DNA from: Solirubrobacteraceae bacterium
GTDB taxonomy: Bacteria; Actinomycetota; Thermoleophilia; Solirubrobacterales; Solirubrobacteraceae
Direction: 5' to 3'
NCBI GenBank assembly: GCA_030151725.1
Contig: JASLDD010000083.1
Location: 1 to 21,691, forward strand
DNA: 21,691 nucleotides
Part shown: positions 1 through 6,323 of the stretch, in pieces
Layout: the number at the start of each line of letters is the position of its first letter
How positions within the stretch are numbered: the first letter of the stretch is position 1
Position numbers and translations under genes: made by a program
The notes under the pieces: model-generated
The model's database searches: none
Seen by the model: the letters and a program-made list of their open reading frames with translations, nothing else
What the model was told of the DNA's origin: nothing

Positions 1-357
1 CTCACGGCCGCCGACAAGGTGATCGTCCCCGTTCAGTGCGAGTATCTGTCGATGCGTGGGCTCATTCAGCTCCAGAACACCCTCGCGATGATTCGCGAGA
101 ACCTCAATCCAGGGGTGGACATCGAGGGTATCCTGCCCACGTTGGTGGACTCGCGAACGATCCACGCCAAGGAGGCCATCGAGATCCTCGAGGAAAACTT
201 CGGCGATCGCGTGTTTGCCTCACGCATCCGCAAGACGGTCCGCTTTGCAGAGGCTCCAGTGAAGGGCATGTCGGTCCTCAAGTACGAGCCGGACGGCGTT
301 GCGGCCCAGTCCTATAGGCAACTCGCGCAGGAGGTTCTCACCCATGGCCAATCCTAA
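1..357 (+). CDS. ParA/Soj-family ATPase, C-terminal part (5' end outside window)
   Basis: The window opens inside this gene and the reading frame is open from base 1. The visible 118 residues match the C-terminal third of ParA/Soj Walker ATPases: a strand and loop around ADKVIVPVQCEYLSMRGL, then the ENLNPGVDIEGILPTLVDSR segment, and the typical VRFAEAPVKGMSVLKYEP stretch close to the C-terminus. In this family ATP-driven dimers move on nucleoid DNA and position chromosomes, plasmids or division proteins. The Walker A motif must lie upstream and cannot be seen. The stop codon lies 14 bp inside the next gene, an FtsZ, so the two are probably translated together. No ParB is visible nearby, which leaves open whether this is the chromosome-segregation Soj or a MipZ/PomZ-like regulator of FtsZ. 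The family call is firm and the role is inferred. Confidence 0.9.
   Translation, partial: LTAADKVIVPVQCEYLSMRGLIQLQNTLAMIRENLNPGVDIEGILPTLVDSRTIHAKEAIEILEENFGDRVFASRIRKTVRFAEAPVKGMSVLKYEPDGVAAQSYRQLAQEVLTHGQS
329..335 (+). promoter_or_regulatory. Shine-Dalgarno sequence of ftsZ
   Basis: AGGAGGT lies inside the end of the ParA-like gene, 8 bases before the ATG at 344. It is a near-perfect anti-16S match and decides the ftsZ start in favour of 344 over an in-frame upstream codon at 299. Confidence 0.85.
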
Positions 358-1825
358 GCGTGCGAGCATGCGTGAAGGCCCCCTGGCGGCCCTCTTCAGG
401 AAGACCGAAGAGGGCGAGCAGCCAGCCGGCGAGCAGCCGACGGCGGCTCAGTCCAGCGCCGCACAGCCGCTGTCGCCCGCACAGGCTCCCGCCCCGCCTC
501 AGCCGAGCTTCCAACCTCCGGCACCTGCGCCGTCTCATCCGCGCGAGAGTCACCTGCCCCATCCAGCCCTCAGCGCCTCCCCGCAACAGGCCAACGAGGA
601 GATCCACGTGCCCTCGCCGCAGGAGCGTCTGCGCCATGCGTTCTCGTCGGAGATCCCAGAGAACGTGCTCGAGCGCCCCACCAGGCGCCCGGCGATCGAC
701 GAATATGCGCGCGAACCCGCGCCAAGCACTTCACCGGCAATCGCCGGCCAGCCAATCATACGCGTGGTGGGCGTTGGCGGTGGCGGGGTAAACGCGGTCA
801 ACCGCATGGTCGAGGCGGAGGTCGAGGGGATTGAGTTCCTCGCCGTCAACACAGACCTGCAGTCGCTGCAGCAGTCCACAGCCGACCTGACGCTGCACAT
901 CGGCGCTGAGCTGACGCGCGGGCTGGGCTCGGGCTCGGATGCGAACGTGGGTCGTCAGGCGGCCATGGAGGACTACGACCGCATGAAGGCCTTGTTGAAG
1001 GGCTCGGACATGATCTTCATCGCCGCGGGTGCAGGCGGCGGCACGGGTACGGGCGCGGCTCCAATTGTTGCCAGGATCGCCAAGGAAGTGGGCGCACTGA
1101 CGGTGGCGATCGTGACGAAGCCCTTCGGCTTCGAGGGCACGCGCCGGCGCGAGCAGGCCGACCGCGGCGTGATTGCGCTGGCGGAGGAGGTCGACACGCT
1201 GATCGTGGTGCCAAACGACCGCCTGCTGGGCGTGCTTGACAAGCAGACGGCAATGGTGGAGGCGTTCCGGGTAGCCGACGACGTGCTGCGCCAGGGCGTG
1301 CAGGGCATCTCGGACCTGGTGACCCTCCCGGGCCTTATCAACCTCGACTTCGCGGACGTACGCACGATCATGAGCGAGGCGGGCAACGCGCTGTTGGGCA
1401 TCGGCATGGGCGTTGGCGAGAACCGTGCCACAGAGGCTGCGCTGCAGGCCGTCTCATCGCCCTTGCTGGAAACCTCGATGGAGGGCGCACGCTCGATCCT
1501 GCTTTCGATCACGGGCGGCACCAACCTGTCGCTGTGGGAGGTCAACGAGGCCGCCAAGTCGGTCTCCGAGGCGGCGCATCCCGACGCGAACATCATCTTC
1601 GGTGCGATGGTCGACGAGAAGCTCGACGACCAGGTGTGGGTGACGGTGGTGGCCACCGGCTACGGCGATGAGGGTAGGCGCAAAAGCGTGAACCGCCTGC
1701 GTGAGCCGGCTGCCACGGGCGAGGTCAAAGTCCAGCGCACAGCGCCCCCACGGCCCAGTCGCGAGCGTCGCGGCGGGCTGTCGGTCGACGAACTAGAAGT
1801 ACCCGAGTTCCTGCCGAATTTTTAA
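344..1825 (+). CDS. ftsZ: Cell division protein FtsZ with long N-terminal extension
   Basis: FtsZ is the tubulin-like GTPase that polymerises into the cytokinetic ring. The 493-residue product has the whole fold: the first nucleotide loop VGVGGGGVNAVNRM (about 142-155), the tubulin signature GAGGGTGTGAAP (229-240), the NDRLL segment (291-295), and the synergy (T7) loop NLDFADVRTIM (333-343) that completes GTP hydrolysis in the next subunit. A C-terminal peptide, VDELEVPEFLPNF, resembles the conserved tail that binds FtsA/SepF-type anchors. Residues 1-135 are unusual: a short conserved-looking head (REGPLAALF, 10-18) followed by a Pro/Ala/Gln-rich disordered tract. The usual long C-terminal linker is reduced to about 35 residues. 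ATG 344 is chosen because of the AGGAGGT 8 bases upstream. It overlaps the ParA-like gene by 14 bp. This is not a dcw cluster setting, so a second ftsZ elsewhere is possible. Confidence 0.95.
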   Translation: MANPKRASMREGPLAALFRKTEEGEQPAGEQPTAAQSSAAQPLSPAQAPAPPQPSFQPPAPAPSHPRESHLPHPALSASPQQANEEIHVPSPQERLRHAFSSEIPENVLERPTRRPAIDEYAREPAPSTSPAIAGQPIIRVVGVGGGGVNAVNRMVEAEVEGIEFLAVNTDLQSLQQSTADLTLHIGAELTRGLGSGSDANVGRQAAMEDYDRMKALLKGSDMIFIAAGAGGGTGTGAAPIVARIAKEVGALTVAIVTKPFGFEGTRRREQADRGVIALAEEVDTLIVVPNDRLLGVLDKQTAMVEAFRVADDVLRQGVQGISDLVTLPGLINLDFADVRTIMSEAGNALLGIGMGVGENRATEAALQAVSSPLLETSMEGARSILLSITGGTNLSLWEVNEAAKSVSEAAHPDANIIFGAMVDEKLDDQVWVTVVATGYGDEGRRKSVNRLREPAATGEVKVQRTAPPRPSRERRGGLSVDELEVPEFLPNF

Positions 1826-1876
1826 CTGACCAGCGTCAGCGTTTCGCCGACTGCCTCGCTGTGGTATCGCTCTGCA

Positions 1877-3349
1877 ATGGGCGAAGCTGAAAAGGGGGTT
1901 GTTGCGGCTGGGCATCCGCTGACTGCGGAGGCTGGTGCGCGGGTGCTTCGCGAAGGCGGCAATGCGGTGGATGCGGCTGTGGCGGCAATGCTCATGTCGT
2001 TTGTCACCGAGTCGCTGCTGACAGGCCTGGGCGCGGGTGGCTACATGCTGGTGGCGGGCGCGGGGACTGAGCCGACGTTGCTTGATTTCTTCGTGGAGGC
2101 GCCGTCACGCCTTGGGGACGGCAGCGAGGCGGAGCTCCGGGGGGTCGATGTGTCGTTTGAGGACGCCGCCCAGGTGTTCCACATTGGGCCGGCCTCCTGT
2201 GGGGTGTACGGGACCCCGGCGGGTGTCTGTGAGGCGATCCGCCGATGGGGGACGATCCCGCTGGAGGATTTGGTGGCGCCCGCGGCGCGGATGGCCCGCG
2301 AGGGGGTCCTGCTCAACGCCGGACAGGCCTATGTAGCGGAGATTCTCGCCGAGCTACTCACCTCAACACCTGAGTGCGCAGCCCTGTGGGCTCCGCAGGG
2401 GCGCATCCTGCGCGAGGGCGAGGTCCTGCGCAACCCCGACCTGGGCGATGCGCTTGAGCGCCTGGGCACCGACGGCGCCGCGCCGTTCTACAGCGGCGAC
2501 ATCGCCGAGGCCGTCTGCCGCTGGCTGGGCAACAGGGGGGGATCGCTGACGCGCGAGGATCTGGAGGGCTACGGCGCGATCGAGCGCAAGCCGGTCAGCA
2601 TCGCCTATCGCGACCGTCAGATCCTCACCAACCCGCCACCGTCGGCCGGCGGAACGCTGATCGCCTATGCGCTGGCGCTGCTCGATCGCGGTCCCACACC
2701 GCCCTCGCTGGCTGCTGTGGTCGAGGCGATGAAAGCGGCGCAGTCAGAGCGCACGGCCGAGTTCGTCGAGGGGCTCGATCAGGAGGATTTCCTCGAGCGC
2801 TTCCTCGCAACTCGCCTGGGCTCGACTACCCACATATCGGTCATAGACGGCGAGGGGCGAGCGTGTTCCACCACGTGCACCAACGGAGAGGGATCCGGCG
2901 TGGTGGTGCCGGGAACGGGCATCCACATGAACAACGTGATGGGCGAGGAGGATCTCAACCCGCTCGGATTTCATCGCCATCCCGCTGGACGGCGGATGCC
3001 GAGCATGATGGCCCCCTCAATCGTGCTGGGCGACCGAGGGGTCGAGCTGGTGCTGGGGAGCGCGGGCTCCAACCGCATCCGTTCGGCGCTACTACAGACG
3101 ATTGTGGCGGTGGTGGATCACGGTATGGATGTCAGGGCGGCAGTGGAGAGTCCTCGTGTGCACTTTGAGGATGGGGTGGTCTTTGCCGAGCCGGGCATCG
3201 ACCTGACAGAGCTGGGAGAGGGGACGCCGATCGTCCGTTTTGGCTCTCTCAACCTGTTCTTCGGCGGCGTGCAGGCGGCGCTCGCCGGCGACGGGATCGT
3301 GTCGGGTGCCGGAGACCCGCGCCGTGGCGGAGTGGCGGTCAGAGCGTGA
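1877..3349 (+). CDS. Gamma-glutamyltransferase-family Ntn hydrolase
   Basis: Members of this family are made as a proenzyme that cleaves itself before a threonine, which then acts as the nucleophile in gamma-glutamyl transfer or hydrolysis. The 490-residue product has the N-terminal GNAVDAAVAAM block (28-38), the cleavage/nucleophile site STTHISVID (316-324, nucleophile Thr317), MNNVMGEEDLNP (351-362), MPSMMAPSIV (374-383) and GSAGSNRIRSA (394-404). In E. coli GGT the glutamate carboxylate is bound by an Arg in DFREMAP. Here the equivalent stretch reads DFFVEAP (70-76), so that Arg is absent and the substrate may differ. No signal peptide is seen, unlike periplasmic GGT, and it is shorter than E. 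coli GGT (about 580). The gene starts 51 bp after ftsZ without a strong Shine-Dalgarno and its stop overlaps the next start by 4 bp. The family call is strong; gamma-glutamyl specificity is not assured. Confidence 0.85.
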   Translation: MGEAEKGVVAAGHPLTAEAGARVLREGGNAVDAAVAAMLMSFVTESLLTGLGAGGYMLVAGAGTEPTLLDFFVEAPSRLGDGSEAELRGVDVSFEDAAQVFHIGPASCGVYGTPAGVCEAIRRWGTIPLEDLVAPAARMAREGVLLNAGQAYVAEILAELLTSTPECAALWAPQGRILREGEVLRNPDLGDALERLGTDGAAPFYSGDIAEAVCRWLGNRGGSLTREDLEGYGAIERKPVSIAYRDRQILTNPPPSAGGTLIAYALALLDRGPTPPSLAAVVEAMKAAQSERTAEFVEGLDQEDFLERFLATRLGSTTHISVIDGEGRACSTTCTNGEGSGVVVPGTGIHMNNVMGEEDLNPLGFHRHPAGRRMPSMMAPSIVLGDRGVELVLGSAGSNRIRSALLQTIVAVVDHGMDVRAAVESPRVHFEDGVVFAEPGIDLTELGEGTPIVRFGSLNLFFGGVQAALAGDGIVSGAGDPRRGGVAVRA

Positions 3350-3762
3350 GAGCGCCGCGGCTTGCCCTGGCTGCCCTGGTGGCCTGTGTGACGCTTGGGG
3401 GTTGTGGCGGCATCAAAGCGGCCGACCTGTTCATCGTCACTCGCAGCGGATCCTCACCGCAAGCTCGTCTGACGCTGCTCGTAAACGAAGAAGGTGGCTT
3501 GCACTGCAACGGCGGCCACACGCTGAAGCTGAGCGATCCCGAGCTAGTCGAAGCGAGGGCCATCCAGGAAGAAATCCACGAAGCTGCCGCCAACCACCTA
3601 TCTCTGTCCCCGCGCGCTGGCTCGGTGTTCAGCTACTACCTGCGCGATGAAAACGGCACGGTCCGCTTCAGCGACAACTCAGCGGGCCAACCCAAGGTGC
3701 TCCATCAGCTCCAGCAGTTCGTGTTGCAGACCGCCCAGCAGGTCTGCCATCTGGCGGAGTAG
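3346..3762 (+). CDS. Small putative lipoprotein of unknown function
   Basis: The 138-residue product starts with a short basic n-region, a hydrophobic stretch (LALAALVACVTL, 6-17) and a lipobox-like LGGC with Cys20, which indicates lipid anchoring outside the cytoplasmic membrane. The mature part has two cysteines, near CNGGHTLKLSDPEL and at QQVCHLAE, that could form a disulfide, plus a helix-rich middle followed by a SVFSYYLRDENGTVRFSD strand pair. I do not recognise a catalytic motif. The GTG start overlaps the stop of the gamma-glutamyltransferase-family gene in a GTGA arrangement, so the two are probably translationally coupled and may work on the same process. It ends 34 bp before the convergent LON-domain gene. 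Confidence 0.75.
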   Translation: MRAPRLALAALVACVTLGGCGGIKAADLFIVTRSGSSPQARLTLLVNEEGGLHCNGGHTLKLSDPELVEARAIQEEIHEAAANHLSLSPRAGSVFSYYLRDENGTVRFSDNSAGQPKVLHQLQQFVLQTAQQVCHLAE

Positions 3763-3796
3763 GGCGCTGGCGGGTGTAGGACGCGAGACGCCGCTG

Positions 3797-4438
3797 CTAC
3801 CCGAAGCGGACCTTGCCGTTGGAGAGCGCCCGTGCCTGGGCGCGCTCGACGAGGTCCATGCGCTCCAGCGCGCTCTGCAACAGCTCGGTGAGCAGGAGCA
3901 GCCGTGCGTTCTCTGAGCGCAGCTCGAGCAGCTGCTGCTTTGCCTCCACGGCGAATTCGACTGTGGCAGCCATGCGGTAGGCATCCAGCCGGGCAAGCTC
4001 CGGCCCTTCGATCTCGCGATCGGTGGCTTCGCGCACGAGCTCGCTGTAGAGCTCCTGGGCCGCGGAGGCCGCCTCGGGATCGAGCTCCTCTGCGTCCTCT
4101 GTGAGGAACTCCACGATCCCGGACGGGTAGGGCATGTCGTCCTGGCGCTCCAGCAGGCTGAATGGTCGCGTGCCGCGGACGATGATGTTCAGGCGTCCGT
4201 CATCCATGCGATCGAGAACCTGCTCTATCTCACAGGCACAGCCCACGTCCTTGAGCTCATGCTCGGATAGCCACAGGATCCCGAACTCCCCCTCAGGGGC
4301 GCCCTCGGGAGCCTGCAGGCAGTGCTCGATCATGCGGCGATAGCGATCCTCGAAGATGTGCAGCGGCACGCTCTCCGTCGGCAGCGCCACGATCCCAAGC
4401 GGAAACAGGGGAAACCCCCCGATCGGTTGCGCTGGCAT
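3797..4438 (-). CDS. Stand-alone LON substrate-binding (N-terminal) domain protein
   Basis: The 213-residue product consists of the LON N-terminal domain without the AAA+ and protease parts. The diagnostic N-terminal block is FPLFPLGIVALPTESVPLHI (residues 9-28) followed by FEDRYRRM, and the second block is DGRLNIIVRGTRPF (80-93). The C-terminal third is a charged helical bundle. Stand-alone versions occur widely in bacteria and probably bind proteins or peptides, but their cellular role is not settled. Cys67, Cys69 and Cys40 are present without a clear metal motif. The ATG at 4438 has no Shine-Dalgarno. Instead a TAGACT -10-like hexamer ends 6 bases before it, suggesting a leaderless mRNA. 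The methyltransferase gene behind it on the same strand ends 114 bp upstream. Confidence 0.88.
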   Translation of the reverse strand: MPAQPIGGFPLFPLGIVALPTESVPLHIFEDRYRRMIEHCLQAPEGAPEGEFGILWLSEHELKDVGCACEIEQVLDRMDDGRLNIIVRGTRPFSLLERQDDMPYPSGIVEFLTEDAEELDPEAASAAQELYSELVREATDREIEGPELARLDAYRMAATVEFAVEAKQQLLELRSENARLLLLTELLQSALERMDLVERAQARALSNGKVRFG

Positions 4439-4444
4439 CGTCTG

Positions 4445-4450
4445 AGTCTA
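4445..4450 (-). promoter_or_regulatory. Putative -10 element for a leaderless LON-domain transcript
   Basis: Read on the minus strand this is TAGACT, fitting the actinobacterial TANNNT -10 consensus. Only 6 bases (4439-4444) separate it from the ATG at 4438, which is the usual distance from -10 to the transcription start. That would place the first transcribed base at the start codon. No convincing -35 is visible at 17 bp and no Shine-Dalgarno exists. Confidence 0.45.
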
Positions 4451-4552
4451 GTGTCCGGAGTCAGAAGTTCGACGGCGTTCCCCCGGCGTCTGCTCGCGCC
4501 TGACGCCCGCTCTTGCTCGTGCCCGCCTTAGGCGGAGGAAGGGCTGGAGAAG

Positions 4553-5464
4553 TCAGGCGGTCTCGGGCTTGCGCGCGGCGAGCATCAGGTTGTAGAAGAT
4601 GGCCGCCGGCAGGCGCGACTCGAGCAGCCTGCGGTCGAGCTCCTGAAGCGCCAGGTATCCGCGGTAGGCGTACAGCCGCCATGCCCACGGCACCTCGTCT
4701 GGGTTGGCGGTGGCCTCGAGCGTGCGGTTGGTCCAGCCAAACCAGTTCGCCAGGAGCTCCTCGCCGCTCACACGCACGTCGCTGAAGCCGGCTCCACGGG
4801 CGACGCGAAGGAGCTCGCCGGGCGCAAAGGCGTGCACGTCCACAACGCTCTCGAGCGCCACATCCGGCTCCCCGCCGTCGTCACGCGGCGCAGGCCCGGC
4901 GCCGATCGCCCGGCGCCACAGCGGCGCCACGGTTCCGGCGAAGCGCTTGGGGACGTTGGCCAGCCGGTCGCCGTAGCGGGAGGGCTCGCCCGCGAACAGC
5001 ACTGTGCCGCCCGGCGCCAGCACCCGCTCGAACTCGGCGAATGCGCGTGGCAGGTCGGGAATGTGGTGCAGCACGGCGTGGCCCAGCACCAGGTCGAAGC
5101 TGCCGTCGGCAAACGGCAGGCGCTCGGCGTCTGCGGGCTCGGTGCGAACCTCGAGGCCAAGGCGCTCGGCGTTGGCGGCGAGCGTCTCCAGCATGCCGGG
5201 CGAGATGTCGCTGCAGGTGGCCTCGCCGATCAGCCCCGCACGCAGCAGATTGAGCGTGAAATAGCCCGTGCCGGCTCCGATCTCGAGCGTGCGCGGGTAG
5301 TGGCCGGGCTCGTGTCCAAGCGCCTTGCGCAGCTTGGCTGAGACCTGGCTCAGGCCCATCTCGCCGAAGTCGATGCCCCACTTGGAGTCGTAGTGCCCGG
5401 CTGCCACATCGTGGTAGCGCGTGTTGGCGTCACGGATCTCCTCGGCGTTCAAGCTGGGCGGCAC
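4553..5464 (-). CDS. Class I SAM-dependent methyltransferase (Methyltransf_11 type)
   Basis: The 303-residue product has a complete SAM-binding fold: motif I LEIGAGTGYFTLNL (60-73), an acidic residue after strand 2 in CSDISPGML (84-92), DAERLPFADGSFDLVLGHAV (112-131) and the post-motif HHIPD (133-137), followed by RVLAPGGTVLFAGEP (147-161). The C-terminal 130 residues form a less conserved substrate-binding cap. The substrate cannot be told from sequence. It starts with GTG at 5464, about 76 bp from the divergent TTG start of another methyltransferase, which belongs to the presumed methylated-glucan cluster. A role in that pathway is possible because of position only. I do not assign it to quinone, lipid or sugar methylation. 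Confidence 0.88.
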   Translation of the reverse strand: MPPSLNAEEIRDANTRYHDVAAGHYDSKWGIDFGEMGLSQVSAKLRKALGHEPGHYPRTLEIGAGTGYFTLNLLRAGLIGEATCSDISPGMLETLAANAERLGLEVRTEPADAERLPFADGSFDLVLGHAVLHHIPDLPRAFAEFERVLAPGGTVLFAGEPSRYGDRLANVPKRFAGTVAPLWRRAIGAGPAPRDDGGEPDVALESVVDVHAFAPGELLRVARGAGFSDVRVSGEELLANWFGWTNRTLEATANPDEVPWAWRLYAYRGYLALQELDRRLLESRLPAAIFYNLMLAARKPETA

Positions 5465-5476
5465 GGGGCGGCACCA

Positions 5477-5482
5477 TATACT
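5477..5482 (+). promoter_or_regulatory. Possible -10 element in the divergent methyltransferase spacer
   Basis: TATACT lies in the 76-bp gap between two divergent methyltransferase genes. A start point about 7 bases downstream would give a leader of roughly 50 bases to the TTG at 5541. The overlapping minus-strand hexamer TATATG (5480-5475) could serve the gene starting at 5464. No good -35 is visible for either direction. Confidence 0.3.
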
Positions 5483-5529
5483 CGCGCGCCGTGCCTGCGC
5501 CTCCCACCCTCCATCAGACAGCTGCGAGC

Positions 5530-5533
5530 GGAG
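5530..5533 (+). promoter_or_regulatory. Shine-Dalgarno supporting a TTG start
   Basis: GGAG stands 7 bases before the TTG at 5541. It is the only ribosome-binding sequence with normal spacing ahead of the conserved N-terminal block of the downstream methyltransferase, and it avoids overlap with the divergent gene. Confidence 0.5.
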
Positions 5534-5540
5534 CGATTTC

Positions 5541-6323
5541 TTGACGTCAACAACATCGACCTTGTACGAGCAGCGCGATCAGCCCGATGGGGTGCCCCCG
5601 CTGGCGCTCACAGGGGAGCGCACGCTGCCGGACGTGCCCGAGGAGAACTACTGGTACCGCCGTCATCTCGTCGTCTATGAGTGGATCGCCCGTCGCGTTG
5701 GGGGCCTGCGCGTCATCGACATGGCCTGCGGCGAGGGCTACGGCACCGACGTGCTCGCAGGCGCCGCCGCGACGGCCGTCGGCGTGGACGCCAACCCGGA
5801 GGCCCACGAGCACGCCCGTCTGCGCTACCGGCGCGCCAACCTGCGCTACGTGCGCGACCTGATCAATGGCTTCTCCGAGCCGGCGGACGCGGTGGTGTTC
5901 CTGCAGACGATCGAGCACCTGGAGAATCCGGGCGCCGTGCTCGACCACTTCCGCTCGCTGGTCGGAGAGCAGGGGGTTGTGTATGTCTCGACCCCAAACG
6001 TGCTCACGCTGGCGCCCAAGGGGGCTCCGCGTTCGGGCAACCCGTGGCACGTCCACGAGTACCGTCGCCACGAGTTCGAGAGCCTGTGCCGAGAGCACTT
6101 CGCCCAGGTGGAGCTCTACGGGCTCTTTCACGCGCGCAAACTGCGCATCCACGAGCTGGCCATTCGGGCCGGTTGGGATCGCCTGCATCCGCTGCTCCGA
6201 GTCACCAAGCCTTTCTACGACTGGTTCACCCCCGCTATAGCCGTCAGCGACTTCGAGCTGCGCGGCGCTGAGGAGGCGGACCTCGAGAAGGCACTCGACT
6301 TCCTGGCGGTGTGCCGGCCGTGA
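5541..6323 (+). CDS. SAM methyltransferase, Rv3030-like (polymethylated glucan locus)
   Basis: The product, 260 residues if the TTG at 5541 is used, carries an N-terminal block LTGERTLPDVPEENYW followed by YRRHLVVYEW, which I recognise as the hallmark of the M. tuberculosis Rv3030 family. After it come SAM motif I (VIDMACGEGYGTDVL), GVDANPEA, QTIEHLENPG and VYVSTPNVLTLAP. The C-terminus ends in a SDFELRGAEEADLEKALDFL segment also typical of that family. Rv3030 lies in the mycobacterial cluster for 6-O-methylglucose lipopolysaccharide and is proposed to methylate the glucan. The stop overlaps the GTG of the GH57 branching enzyme by 4 bp, the same pairing as Rv3030-Rv3031. A longer frame back to 5421 exists but would overlap the divergent gene and lacks a ribosome site. 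The substrate is inferred from context. Confidence 0.87.
   Translation: MTSTTSTLYEQRDQPDGVPPLALTGERTLPDVPEENYWYRRHLVVYEWIARRVGGLRVIDMACGEGYGTDVLAGAAATAVGVDANPEAHEHARLRYRRANLRYVRDLINGFSEPADAVVFLQTIEHLENPGAVLDHFRSLVGEQGVVYVSTPNVLTLAPKGAPRSGNPWHVHEYRRHEFESLCREHFAQVELYGLFHARKLRIHELAIRAGWDRLHPLLRVTKPFYDWFTPAIAVSDFELRGAEEADLEKALDFLAVCRP

Noticed and set aside
1826..1839. CTGAC-CAGC-GTCAG hairpin after ftsZ
   Set aside because: Only a 5-bp stem without a T-tract after it; it shares CTGAC/GTCAG with the etf palindrome but with different spacing, so neither a terminator nor an operator call is supported.
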